A stretch of DNA of 18,409 nucleotides, taken from positions 1-18,409 of the forward strand of contig DKYC01000082.1 of assembly GCA_002492295.1 (NCBI GenBank). Reading direction: 5' to 3'. Source of the stretch: Lachnospiraceae bacterium UBA7110 (GTDB lineage: Bacteria > Bacillota > Clostridia > Lachnospirales > Lachnospiraceae). The position numbers and the translations under genes are program-made. Below are positions 1-7,213 of this stretch, piece after piece. Within the stretch, counting starts at the first letter, position 1; every line of letters starts with the position of its first letter. The notes under the pieces were generated by a model that was not told the origin of the DNA, did no database searches, and saw only the letters and a list, made by a program, of their open reading frames with translations.

Positions 1-97
1 ATATGAATGGTACAATACACTAGGAAGTGAAAATGGAAAAATGAAGTAGGATTGTGGGAATTGTTGAAATGAATTGGAAACTAATTTCAAAAAATGC

Positions 98-126
98 TTG
101 ACAGAAGAAAAAATGTCACGTATAAT
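98..126 (+). promoter_or_regulatory. Consensus sigma-A promoter of the cysK leader
   Basis: TTGACA at 98-103 and TATAAT at 121-126 are separated by exactly 17 bases, so both hexamers and the spacer are ideal. Transcription should start near 133, giving a leader of about 395 nt before cysK. A perfect 7-bp inverted repeat (TTGAAAT at 64-70, ATTTCAA at 84-90) lies just upstream and could be a regulator site, though I do not recognise the motif. Confidence 0.85.
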
Positions 127-205
127 CGGTAACATAGAGTAAAACCTATAAATCATATCAAATAACTATGAATTAAAAATCTGTTATTGGAAAGGGGTAA
201 ATGCG

Positions 206-319
206 ATGAACGGAAATCATGCTGTAACAGGAAAAGTAAACGGGAACGAAATGATGTGCTGCTGTCAGACTGTATGGAATATGGTTTTCTTTTCATATGC
301 ATTTCTATGCATTGCATAG
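206..319 (+). CDS. Cysteine-rich leader peptide (37 aa), candidate attenuator uORF of cysK
   Basis: This ORF has a strong ribosome binding site, AAAGGGG at 191-197, eight bases before its ATG. It encodes 37 residues with three consecutive cysteines (residues 18-20, codons TGC TGC TGT at 257-265) and a fourth Cys at residue 35, just before the TAG stop. It sits between a consensus promoter and a terminator hairpin, about 200 nt ahead of cysteine synthase. Runs of the codon for the end-product amino acid are the hallmark of ribosome-mediated attenuation leaders, and polycysteine leader ORFs acting this way are known from mycobacteria. The inferred role is that slow translation at the Cys codons when Cys-tRNA is scarce lets cysK be transcribed. 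The peptide itself probably has no other function. I have not confirmed conservation. Confidence 0.75.
   Translation: MNGNHAVTGKVNGNEMMCCCQTVWNMVFFSYAFLCIA
305..319 (+). promoter_or_regulatory. Small palindromic hairpin over the leader stop codon
   Basis: CTATGCA-T-TGCATAG is a perfect inverted repeat that ends on the TAG stop of the leader ORF. In RNA it can form a six-base-pair hairpin with a three-base loop. It overlaps the 5' arm of the proposed antiterminator, so it could be a competing or pausing structure. The hexamer ATGCAT occurs at 297, 307 and 358, and the 11-mer at 293-303 is repeated exactly at 354-364 inside the terminator. Confidence 0.45.
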
Positions 320-365
320 CACACCGGATAGTCAGTATTTTTTTCAGCGGTTGTCATATGCATTG
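310..365 (+). promoter_or_regulatory. Candidate antiterminator pairing in the cysK leader
   Basis: Bases 310-326 can pair with 348-365. The pairs are C310-G365, A311-U364, U313-A362, then GCAUA 314-318 with UAUGC 357-361, ACA 321-323 with UGU 352-354, and CCG 324-326 with CGG 348-350. Two small internal mismatches and one bulge interrupt the helix, which has about 14 pairs in all. It uses most of the terminator's 5' arm and loop, so the two folds exclude one another. The 5' half overlaps the leader stop codon, where a terminating ribosome would block it. This was traced by hand without energy calculation. Confidence 0.5.
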
Positions 366-384
366 GACAACTGCTTTTTTCTTT
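346..384 (+). terminator. Leader intrinsic terminator (attenuator) upstream of cysK
   Basis: AGCGGTTGTC (346-355) pairs with GACAACTGCT (366-375) over ten base pairs including one G-U, with a ten-base loop, and runs directly into TTTTTT CTTT. It lies after the leader ORF and before cysK, where a constitutive terminator would make no sense. It is therefore most likely conditional. Confidence 0.8.
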
Positions 385-527
385 CTGTAAAGGAAATGAC
401 GACAGCATAAAGGATTTTTTATCAAAACAGCAGCAGTATGGAAACTGTGAGAAAGGTTATACTGACGTTTGATTTTTAGGCAAAGGTTATAAATGAATCA
501 TAAAAAATGAAAATGGAGGAAATGAGC

Positions 528-1463
528 ATGAGCAAAGTAAAAGAAAGTGCACTGGAGTTAATTGGAGGAACACCGATTTTAAAATTGAACGGGTATGCAA
601 AAAAGGCGGGAATCACAAACGCAACAATCCTCGCAAAGCTTGAATACTTAAATCCGGCAGGCTCTGTGAAAGACCGTGTAGCAAAGGCAATGATTGAGGA
701 TGCCGAAGAAAAAGGCATTTTAAAGGAAGGCGCGACAATTATTGAGCCGACAAGCGGCAATACGGGAATCGGACTTGCGGCAGTTGCGGCGGCAAAGGGA
801 TACCGTACCATTCTCACGCTTCCCGAAACCATGAGCGTGGAGCGCAGAAATCTTTTAAAGGCATACGGCGCGGAGCTTGTGTTGACTGAGGGCGCAAAAG
901 GTATGAAGGGCGCGATTGCGAAAGCGGAAGAATTGAAGAATGAAATTGAGGGCGCGGTCATCTTGGGACAGTTTGACAATCCCGCAAATCCCGCGGTGCA
1001 TAAGGCGACGACAGGACCGGAAATTTGGGAGCAGACTGACGGTAAAGTTGACATTTTTGTCGCAGGCGTCGGCACAGGCGGTACGATTACGGGCGTCGGT
1101 GAGTATTTAAAGGAAAAAAAACCGAACGTGAAAATTGTGGCGGTAGAGCCTGCAACCAGTCCCGTTCTCTCAAAGGGAACCGCAGGCGCTCACAAAATTC
1201 AGGGAATTGGCGCGGGATTTGTACCAACGGTGTTAAACACGCAGGTGTATGATGAAATCATTGCCATTGAAAACGATGATGCATTTGCAGAGGGAAAGGC
1301 ATTTGCAGTGAGTGAGGGTATTTTGGTCGGCATTTCATCGGGAGCGGCGTTAAAGGCGGCATCAATCCTTGCGCAGAGACCGGAGAACAAGGGCAAAACG
1401 ATTGTCGCGCTGCTGCCGGATTCGGGCGACCGGTATTTGTCTACACCGTTGTTTGCAGATTGA
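528..1463 (+). CDS. cysK: Cysteine synthase A (O-acetylserine sulfhydrylase)
   Basis: This is a fold-type II PLP enzyme that joins O-acetylserine and sulfide to make cysteine and acetate in the cytoplasm. The PLP lysine is in NPAGSVKDR (Lys48), the substrate loop is PTSGNTG, and a glycine-rich phosphate-binding segment GVGTGGTITG follows. The C-terminal part has the family's GISSGAAL segment and ends in DRYLSTPLF. At 311 residues it is normal for CysK. The start is placed at ATG 528 because GGAGG (515-519) is eight bases upstream; in-frame ATGs at 507, 513 and 522 lie before, on or too close to that site. A leader ORF with Cys codons and a terminator precede it, suggesting control by cysteine supply. 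The adjacent YezD-like gene is probably in the same transcript. Confidence 0.95.
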   Translation: MSKVKESALELIGGTPILKLNGYAKKAGITNATILAKLEYLNPAGSVKDRVAKAMIEDAEEKGILKEGATIIEPTSGNTGIGLAAVAAAKGYRTILTLPETMSVERRNLLKAYGAELVLTEGAKGMKGAIAKAEELKNEIEGAVILGQFDNPANPAVHKATTGPEIWEQTDGKVDIFVAGVGTGGTITGVGEYLKEKKPNVKIVAVEPATSPVLSKGTAGAHKIQGIGAGFVPTVLNTQVYDEIIAIENDDAFAEGKAFAVSEGILVGISSGAALKAASILAQRPENKGKTIVALLPDSGDRYLSTPLFAD

Positions 1464-1497
1464 GTGTAAGGGCGGACGGCGAGGCAGGTGAGTGCAT

Positions 1498-1668
1498 ATG
1501 AAACAGACGCAGGATAGTCCTGACTATCAAAAGAGCGTCGGGAATACCCATTTAAAGATTGTGGACGAAATGATACGGAATATACAGTTTGGCAGTGTTA
1601 CCATTATTGTGCAGGACGGCAAGGTGGTACAGATTGAAAAACTGGAAAAACATCGCATAAAAGACTGA
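1498..1668 (+). CDS. YezD-like small protein (DUF2292)
   Basis: This short gene encodes 56 residues starting at ATG 1498 with AGGTGA six bases upstream. The C-terminal half reads as one compact motif, FGSVTIIVQDGKVVQIEK, which matches the small YezD/DUF2292 family as I recall it. That family's genes commonly sit beside cysteine or sulfate assimilation genes, and its biochemical role is unknown. No membrane segment, signal peptide or cysteine is present. It lies 34 bases after cysK with no terminator between, so co-transcription is likely, and a strong terminator follows it. Confidence 0.75.
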   Translation: MKQTQDSPDYQKSVGNTHLKIVDEMIRNIQFGSVTIIVQDGKVVQIEKLEKHRIKD

Positions 1669-1674
1669 CCGGTC

Positions 1675-1729
1675 AACCGGAGGTTTTGCATGGCATGAGC
1701 ATATCATGCGGCAGAATCTCCGGTTTTTT
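1675..1729 (+). terminator. Terminator after cysK-yezD unit
   Basis: AACCGGAG at 1675-1682 pairs with CTCCGGTT at 1718-1725, and the stem continues through GTTTTGC (1683-1689) with GCAGAAT (1711-1717), including two G-U pairs, for about 15 bp. The apex contains a further CATG/CATG pairing. TTTTTT at 1724-1729 follows. Only 35 bases separate this T-run from the next gene's ribosome binding site. Confidence 0.85.
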
Positions 1730-1779
1730 GTACACAGATGCAAAAGAAAATGAATTGGAAAAACGAGGAGGAAAATTCA

Positions 1780-3009
1780 ATGGGAACATGTGGATTAACA
1801 GAAACAAATACGAATGCTCAGGAATTGCTAAATGCCTATACAGATCAAGAGGCAGAGCAGCACGCAAGGGAGGTCGGTGTCCCGCCAAGACCGAATGAGA
1901 CAATCAGCGAGATTGACGCAAGAGGTGCATTTATCCGCCAGCCAAATGCTTTTATCCAACCGTTTGGCGACAAAGAAGGCGATTTAAAGGCGGAGGCAGG
2001 AAGATATTCCATCTACTGGGCAACAGGCTGCAACTGGTCAAACCGTCCTGTCATTGTCCGTGATTTACTTGGATTACAGGGTGTCATTAAAGACCAGCGT
2101 ACAACGCACACAGGAGAAACGAATGTATACGGACATGGATTTGGCGACCAGCCGGGACATCGGGATGCAGCAACGGGAGCATATTTTCTGAGTGAGTTTT
2201 ATAAGAGAGCCAATCCCGATTTTAAGGGAAGGGCAACGACGCCGACCTTTGTGGACATTATCGAAAAGAAGGCAGTGAACAATGACTATCACAGATTGAC
2301 CAATTATCTCGAGGTTCAGTTCCGTCCGTTCCAGCCAAAGGATGCGCCGGACTTGTACCCGAAAAAATTCCGGAAAGAAATTGATGAATTTAATGACTGG
2401 TTATTTCCCCATGTGAATAACGGACATTAACGCATGGCGTTCTGCCAGTCGCCGGAGGCGTATGACGAAGCGTATGAGGACTTTTACGAATCGCTTGAAA
2501 AGCTAGAAAAACGTTTGGAAACAAACAGATTCCTGTTTGGCGATTACATTACGGACAGCGATGTGAGAGCCTATGTGACGCTGGTTCGGTGGGATGTGAG
2601 CTATTATCACAATATCGGTCCTGTAAAAAAGCCCATTAAGGATTTTAAAAACATTTGGGGCTATCTGCGTGAACTCAATGCCATTCCCGCATTCCATAAC
2701 AACAGCAATGCAAAGACGTTGGCACTTGACGGCATTCGGAAATCAAAAAAGCTGTTTCAGGGCTACAATGAGCGCATTTTGACAAAGGTCGATTTCGACG
2801 CGCTTTGGGCAGACGACGGGGAGCGGAGACGCTTAAGTAAAACACCCGATGAGGTATTTCTGCGCCACCCCGAAAACGAAACCTATGAGGATTATGCGGG
2901 AGAAATTTCAAAGTCTATTTGGAACAGCCCGAACTGGGAGGACAGAAATCCCAAAAACGGCGTTTTGTCCGTAGATGCATCGATTAACCCGTTAAAGGGG
3001 TTGCTTTAA
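1780..3009 (+). pseudogene. Glutathionyl-hydroquinone reductase/GST-like protein interrupted by an in-frame stop
   Basis: The reading frame encodes a 409-residue protein of the YqjG/PcpF type (GST superfamily, omega/xi class), which removes thiol groups from quinone or aromatic thioether conjugates using a catalytic Cys. The N-terminal thioredoxin-fold half carries GCNWSNRP with Cys84 where the family has a CPWAHR-like motif. The second half is the all-helical GST C-domain (FLFGDYITDSDVRAYVTLVR), followed by an extension of some 60 residues ending INPLKGLL. A TAA at 2428-2430 (codon 217) splits it into 1780-2430 and 2434-3009 in the same frame. It falls just after VNNGH, where relatives have VNNGxY, so a single base change from a Tyr codon explains it. 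GAGGAGG (1765-1771) fixes the start. A real nonsense mutation, read-through or sequence error are all possible. It is first in the transport operon. Confidence 0.8.
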
Positions 3010-3036
3010 AAGAAAAACAGACGAGGAGAAAAGGTT

Positions 3037-3981
3037 ATGAAAAAGATAATTTGGAGAAAACGAATTTTGACACTTTTGGCGACAGCAGCTTTGGGCGCAG
3101 CATTGACCGGATGCGGAAGCCAGTCCGGTAATGTTGCATCTGCCGCAAATGCAGGAAATACAGATGATGTGGAAAGTAACACAATTGATTCGGATACAAA
3201 CACAGACAACCAAACACAGGTTCGTGTTATTAAGGGCGTTACCAGCGGTTCTTTGGCACCATATATGTATGTAGATGAAAATAACGAGCTTACAGGAGTG
3301 GACATTGAGATTGCCCGGGAAGTATTCAACAGGATTCCGGAGTATGACTTGGAGATTGAGGTAGCGGATGCGCTGCAGGGTGTTTTAAGCGGACAATACG
3401 ACATTGCCATTAACAATTACGGTTATACGGACGCAAGGGCAGAAACCTATTATTTTTCGTATCCCTACAAGACGACATACAATGTTTATATCCAAAGACC
3501 GGATGACACACCGCTGACGTCTTTGCAGGACATTGCAGACAGGGGGTACAAGATTGAGCTGGGTGCAGGAAGCCTGACAGCAAATGCGCTTGAGCAGTGG
3601 AATGCGGAAAATCCGGACCATCAGATTGACATTGTGTATACAGAAACCAATTTTCAGGTAAAGTTTGAGCACTTAATTGATAAAACGGCAGATGTCGCAA
3701 TAGATGACGGACCGATTTTGGATACGCTGCTTGGAAAATTCGGACTGGAAGGACAGCTTGTCGGAAACGAGATTGACCCGGAAACGGAGGACTTTTTATT
3801 CCCACAGAATAACACCTATTTCCTCTTTGGAAAAAATGATGACGGATATGAAATTCGGGAGAAGGTAGACACAGTGCTGAAGGAAATGAAGGAAGACGGT
3901 ACTTTGGCAAAGATTACGAGCAAGTATTTTAACAAAGATACAAGCCCAAAGGCAGAATATTTTGAAAGTACCAAGAATTAA
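3037..3981 (+). CDS. Amino acid ABC transporter substrate-binding lipoprotein (SBP_bac_3 family)
   Basis: This encodes 314 residues. The first 26 are a lipoprotein signal: a basic start (KKIIWRKR), a hydrophobic stretch and the lipobox LTGC with Cys26 as the lipid anchor. A Ser/Asn/Thr/Asp-rich linker follows. The mature domain is a family 3 solute-binding protein, with VTSGSLAPYMYVDENNELTG as the ligand-loop opening and GVDIEIAREVF after it. Such proteins bind polar amino acids, cystine or related compounds outside the membrane and deliver them to a permease. The GNAT, permease and ATPase genes follow with gaps under 30 bases. Location beside cysK and resemblance to the Tcy systems suggest cystine or an S-substituted cysteine as ligand, which is inference. 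The ribosome binding site GAGGAG is at 3024-3029. Confidence 0.9.
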   Translation: MKKIIWRKRILTLLATAALGAALTGCGSQSGNVASAANAGNTDDVESNTIDSDTNTDNQTQVRVIKGVTSGSLAPYMYVDENNELTGVDIEIAREVFNRIPEYDLEIEVADALQGVLSGQYDIAINNYGYTDARAETYYFSYPYKTTYNVYIQRPDDTPLTSLQDIADRGYKIELGAGSLTANALEQWNAENPDHQIDIVYTETNFQVKFEHLIDKTADVAIDDGPILDTLLGKFGLEGQLVGNEIDPETEDFLFPQNNTYFLFGKNDDGYEIREKVDTVLKEMKEDGTLAKITSKYFNKDTSPKAEYFESTKN

Positions 3982-4010
3982 CAAAACGGGTGTTTAGAGG
4001 AGAACGGATT

Positions 4011-4526
4011 ATGGAAATCTATCGTGTAAAGGAAGGCTCTCCGAGTTGGCTTTACAAAGCATATGATTATGTGCGGACGGATGCCTTTTGCTTTGGACAA
4101 AATATACCGATTGAAACGGAATTTTCCCATGACGAACCGCTTGAGGAGCTTCTTGCCATTGTGCTTGTGGAAAACCACAAGCCGGTGGGAGGCTGCCGTA
4201 TTACTTACCCTCAAGAAGGCATTGGAAAAATTGAACGCGTGTGCGTCGTCCGGGAAAAGCAAAAGTCGGGTTATGGGAGCATTTTAATCAAAGAGGCAGA
4301 AAAATGGCTGACAGAAAGCGGTATCACACACATTGTAATCAACAGTCAGGACAGAGCTGCGGGCTTTTACAATAAACTTGGCTATATCACCAACTTGGAG
4401 GTCAGTCCAAGCATTTATGAAAAACCAAGAGCGGACTTGCCTTTAGCAAATGAGGTGGAAAAGGAAATACATAGAAAGAATTTAGGATTTACCTGTGTCT
4501 TGGTAGAAAAGTATATTGGTGAATAA
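4011..4526 (+). CDS. GNAT-family N-acetyltransferase in the transport operon
   Basis: This is a 171-residue member of the GNAT superfamily, which transfers acetyl groups from acetyl-CoA, usually to amines. Motif A is visible at residues 77-99 (VCVVREKQKSGYGS, with the pyrophosphate loop QKSGYG). Motif B, AAGFYNKLGY, is at 116-125. The start at 4011 is preceded by GAGGAG ten bases upstream. The gene lies inside an amino-acid ABC operon, between binding protein and permease. In B. subtilis the ytmI (snaA) acetyltransferase is encoded with the tcyJKLMN cystine transporter and N-acetylates S-succinocysteine during sulfur salvage. A similar role on an imported S-substituted cysteine is a reasonable inference, but the substrate cannot be read from the sequence. 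Confidence 0.8.
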   Translation: MEIYRVKEGSPSWLYKAYDYVRTDAFCFGQNIPIETEFSHDEPLEELLAIVLVENHKPVGGCRITYPQEGIGKIERVCVVREKQKSGYGSILIKEAEKWLTESGITHIVINSQDRAAGFYNKLGYITNLEVSPSIYEKPRADLPLANEVEKEIHRKNLGFTCVLVEKYIGE

Positions 4527-4552
4527 ACATAGAAAGACGAGGTAATGTACAA

Positions 4553-5308
4553 ATGGGAAAGTTATTTGATTTAAAACTTGTATTCACTTCGATTCCGGAA
4601 CTGCTGGAAAAGCTGCCAATCACACTGGAACTGGCTGGTCTGGCAATGGTGCTGGGGCTGCTGCTTGGATTGTTGATGGCAATTATTAAAATCAAAAAAA
4701 TAAAAGGATTGACGCAGATAATCAACTTCATCATTTCCGCAATTCGCGGAACACCGGTCATTGTCCAGCTTTACATTGCATTTTTTGGTATCCCGATGTT
4801 TTTTAAATACCTTAACCAAAGGTTTGGAACGAATCTTGCCGTTGCAGATATCCCGGGATTTGTGTATGCAGTTGTTGCGCTTGGATTAAACCAGTCTGCT
4901 TTTTGCGCAGAGATTATCCGTTCGGCATTGCAGGCGGTAAACGAAGGTCAGATAGAAGCGGCGCAGGCGCTGGGAATGACTTATCTGCAGACGCTCCGAA
5001 GAATCATACTGCCGCAGGCGTTTGAGGTCGCGCTGCCGACGCTTGGAAATTCGCTGATTAGCATTATTAAAAGCACGTCCCTGGCATTTACATGTGCGGT
5101 TGTGGAGCTGACAGCACAAGGCAGAATCATTGCGGGCAGATCGTACCGGTATTTTGAATTATACATCTCATTGGCAATCATTTATTGGGTGATTACGATT
5201 ATCATTGAGCAGGCGATTAAGTTCATCGAAAAGAAAATCCGTATCCCGGATCAGGTGGCGCTTTTACCTGCGGCAAATAGCAGAAGCGTGGAGGAGGAGC
5301 ATGGTTAA
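4553..5308 (+). CDS. Polar amino acid/cystine ABC transporter permease
   Basis: This is a 251-residue inner-membrane permease of the HisM/TcyL type. Hydrophobic segments lie near residues 24-45, 56-80, 103-123 and 203-222, with a further hydrophobic region around 165-185. The EAA loop that docks on the ATPase is at 131-156 (EGQIEAAQALGMTYLQTLRR). Only one permease gene is present, so it probably works as a homodimer with the ATPase encoded next. Its stop overlaps the ATPase start by eight bases, a sign of translational coupling. The ligand is likely that of the binding protein encoded two genes upstream. Confidence 0.92.
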   Translation: MGKLFDLKLVFTSIPELLEKLPITLELAGLAMVLGLLLGLLMAIIKIKKIKGLTQIINFIISAIRGTPVIVQLYIAFFGIPMFFKYLNQRFGTNLAVADIPGFVYAVVALGLNQSAFCAEIIRSALQAVNEGQIEAAQALGMTYLQTLRRIILPQAFEVALPTLGNSLISIIKSTSLAFTCAVVELTAQGRIIAGRSYRYFELYISLAIIYWVITIIIEQAIKFIEKKIRIPDQVALLPAANSRSVEEEHG

Positions 5309-6059
5309 AATAGAACATCTTTCAAAAAAATATAATGACAATATTGTTCTTGACGACATCCATCTTGAAATTAAAAAAGGAGATGTTGTTGGAATTATCG
5401 GACCATCGGGAACCGGAAAATCAACCCTGCTTCGCTGTGTCAATCATTTGGAGATTCCAGAAAGCGGCGTGATTCATATGGACGGAAAAACGGTTGACAT
5501 TACGCGCAAGCGGGGCAGGGAACTGCGCTATTTACAGCAGCATACCGGAATGGTATTTCAGAGGTTTTACTTATTTGAGAAAAAGACAGCGCTTGAAAAT
5601 GTGATGGAAGGGTTAATCGTTGTCAAGAAAATGAGCAAAGAGGAAGCCAAAAAGACTGCGATGCAGGAACTTGACAAGGTGGGAATGTCATCGTGGGCAA
5701 ATCATTATCCAAAGCATTTATCGGGCGGACAGCAGCAGCGTGTTGCGCTTGCGAGAGCCATTGCCATGAAGCCGGATCTTTTGCTTCTCGACGAACCGAC
5801 ATCAGCACTTGATCCGGAGCTGGTTGGCGAGGTTTTGGACGTGATTCGCAAGGTGGCGGAGGAAGGTTATACGATGCTTTTGGTTTCCCATGAAATGAAT
5901 TTCGTGCGCCATGTTGCGAACCGCGTGATTTTTCTCGATAAGGGGCGTATTGTGGAGGATGGCACGCCCAAAGAAGTTTTTGAACGTCCAAAGAACGAGC
6001 GGACAAGGGAATTTTTCCGCAAGATGTATATGATGAACCAGCCGGAATATATCATTTAA
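5301..6059 (+). CDS. Amino acid ABC transporter ATP-binding protein
   Basis: This is a 252-residue cytoplasmic ABC ATPase that powers the adjacent permease. The Walker A motif is GPSGTGKS at residues 34-41. The Q-loop reads MVFQRFYLFEKKTALENV, the signature is LSGGQQQR, Walker B plus D-loop is LLLLDEPTSALD, and the switch His is in LVSHE. All catalytic positions are intact. The ATG at 5301 follows GGAGGAGG within the end of the permease gene, and I chose it over an earlier in-frame start because the protein then begins MVKIEHLSKKY as in the family. The family most often has the Q-loop sequence NLFPH; FYLFEKK is a modest variant. GlnQ/TcyN-type proteins are the closest in kind. Confidence 0.95.
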   Translation: MVKIEHLSKKYNDNIVLDDIHLEIKKGDVVGIIGPSGTGKSTLLRCVNHLEIPESGVIHMDGKTVDITRKRGRELRYLQQHTGMVFQRFYLFEKKTALENVMEGLIVVKKMSKEEAKKTAMQELDKVGMSSWANHYPKHLSGGQQQRVALARAIAMKPDLLLLDEPTSALDPELVGEVLDVIRKVAEEGYTMLLVSHEMNFVRHVANRVIFLDKGRIVEDGTPKEVFERPKNERTREFFRKMYMMNQPEYII

Positions 6060-6073
6060 AGGAGCGGGCGAAA

Positions 6074-7213
6074 GTGGTACAGTATGAGGACGTGAAAAAA
6101 ACATTTGCAGAATTGGTGCGCATCGATTCGCCGTCGCTTCATGAGGAACAGATGGCGGAACGGATTAAGAAGCTTTTTGCTGAGATTGGAATAACACTTT
6201 GCGAGGACGATAGCGTTAAAATAACCGGTTCCACAACAGGAAATTTGTATACGTACGTAAAAGGCGGCGGAAAAAAATCACCTGTTTTGCTGGCAGCGCA
6301 TATGGATACGGTTATGCCTGCATATGGGAAAAAGGCTGTTTTTGCGGAAGACGGAACGGTTAAAAGTGATGGAACAACAGTTCTTGGAGCGGATGATTTG
6401 GCAGGGGTTACAGAGATTTATCATGCCATGAAATATCTGAAAGAAAATCAGATTGCACATCGTGATACGGAGCTCTTATTTACCGTAGGCGAGGAGTTAT
6501 ACTGTAAGGGCGCGAAAGCGTTTAACTATGGGAGAATTAAGTCTAAATGTGCATATATTTTGGATTTAAGCGGAAGAATTGGAAACGCCGCTTACGCAGC
6601 ACCGACAATTCTTTCCTTTTGCGTTACTGTCAGCGGTAAGGCAGCGCACGCGGGATTTTGCCCGGAAGAAGGAAGAAATGCGATTGCGGCAGCGGCAGAA
6701 GCCATTGCGCAGTTACCGCAGGGAAGGATTGATGACATTACCACAGCCAATATTGGCATGATTTCCGGAGGGAGCGGCGTTAATATTGTTTCGGCGCAGT
6801 GTGCGGTTCAGGGAGAGATTCGAAGCCTATGCCACGAAAAGGCAGTTGCACTTGCAAAGACCTATCGGGAGCAATTTGAAAAAGCGGCACAGGACTTTGG
6901 GGTATCTGCCCAGTGGAAGGAAACCGTGGATATTCAAGCATATGAAATAAGCCTTGACAGCGCTGTTGTGCAGGAATATGAAAAAGCTGCTGCCTGTGCC
7001 GGGGTGGAGGCGAAGCTTTTAAAGACCTTTGGCGGAAGTGATAATAATGTATTTTTTCAGCAAGGAATAGAAGGCATTGTGATAGCTTGTTCCATGAACA
7101 ACGTGCATAGCTGTAAGGAATATACAAATGTACATGAAATGGTTAAGGTGTCGGAGATTTTGATTCGCCTGCTGGCGGAAAAGGAAGACATTTTACAGGA
7201 CTTTTCCCGATAG
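6074..7213 (+). CDS. M20 family zinc peptidase, PepT/YqjE-like
   Basis: This is a 379-residue metallopeptidase of the M20 clan (peptidase T/YqjE-like), which hydrolyses small peptides or N-acyl amino acids in the cytosol. Metal and catalytic residues are visible: His76 and Asp78 in AAHMDTV, Asp107 in LGADDLAG, Glu140/Glu141 in VGEEL, Asp in ILDLSG, and a late His in the VHSCKEYTNVHEM segment. A lid/dimerisation domain with SGKAAHAGFCPEEGRNA sits in the middle. The start is GTG 6074, nine bases after GGAG at 6061-6064. It is the last intact gene of the operon, 14 bases after the ATPase. In sulfur-salvage operons an M20 amidohydrolase deacetylates N-acetylcysteine, so it could pair with the acetyltransferase; di- or tripeptidase activity on imported peptides is equally possible. 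Confidence 0.88.
   Translation: MVQYEDVKKTFAELVRIDSPSLHEEQMAERIKKLFAEIGITLCEDDSVKITGSTTGNLYTYVKGGGKKSPVLLAAHMDTVMPAYGKKAVFAEDGTVKSDGTTVLGADDLAGVTEIYHAMKYLKENQIAHRDTELLFTVGEELYCKGAKAFNYGRIKSKCAYILDLSGRIGNAAYAAPTILSFCVTVSGKAAHAGFCPEEGRNAIAAAAEAIAQLPQGRIDDITTANIGMISGGSGVNIVSAQCAVQGEIRSLCHEKAVALAKTYREQFEKAAQDFGVSAQWKETVDIQAYEISLDSAVVQEYEKAAACAGVEAKLLKTFGGSDNNVFFQQGIEGIVIACSMNNVHSCKEYTNVHEMVKVSEILIRLLAEKEDILQDFSR

Noticed and set aside
132..205. T-box or SAM riboswitch in the cysK leader
   Set aside because: No T-box sequence or S-box core was found; the leader is explained by the ORF plus terminator.
187..390. A 67-codon plus-strand frame over the cysK leader
   Set aside because: It would start with TTG on top of the AAAGGGG ribosome binding site and run through the terminator. 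The 206-319 frame has the proper spacing and the Cys run.
476..1075. 199-codon minus-strand frame opposite cysK
   Set aside because: Antisense shadow of a clearly identified gene, with no recognisable motif.
2434..3009. The second half of the GST-like gene as an independent gene
   Set aside because: It has no ribosome binding site before its first ATG, is in the same frame as the first half, and corresponds to an incomplete domain.
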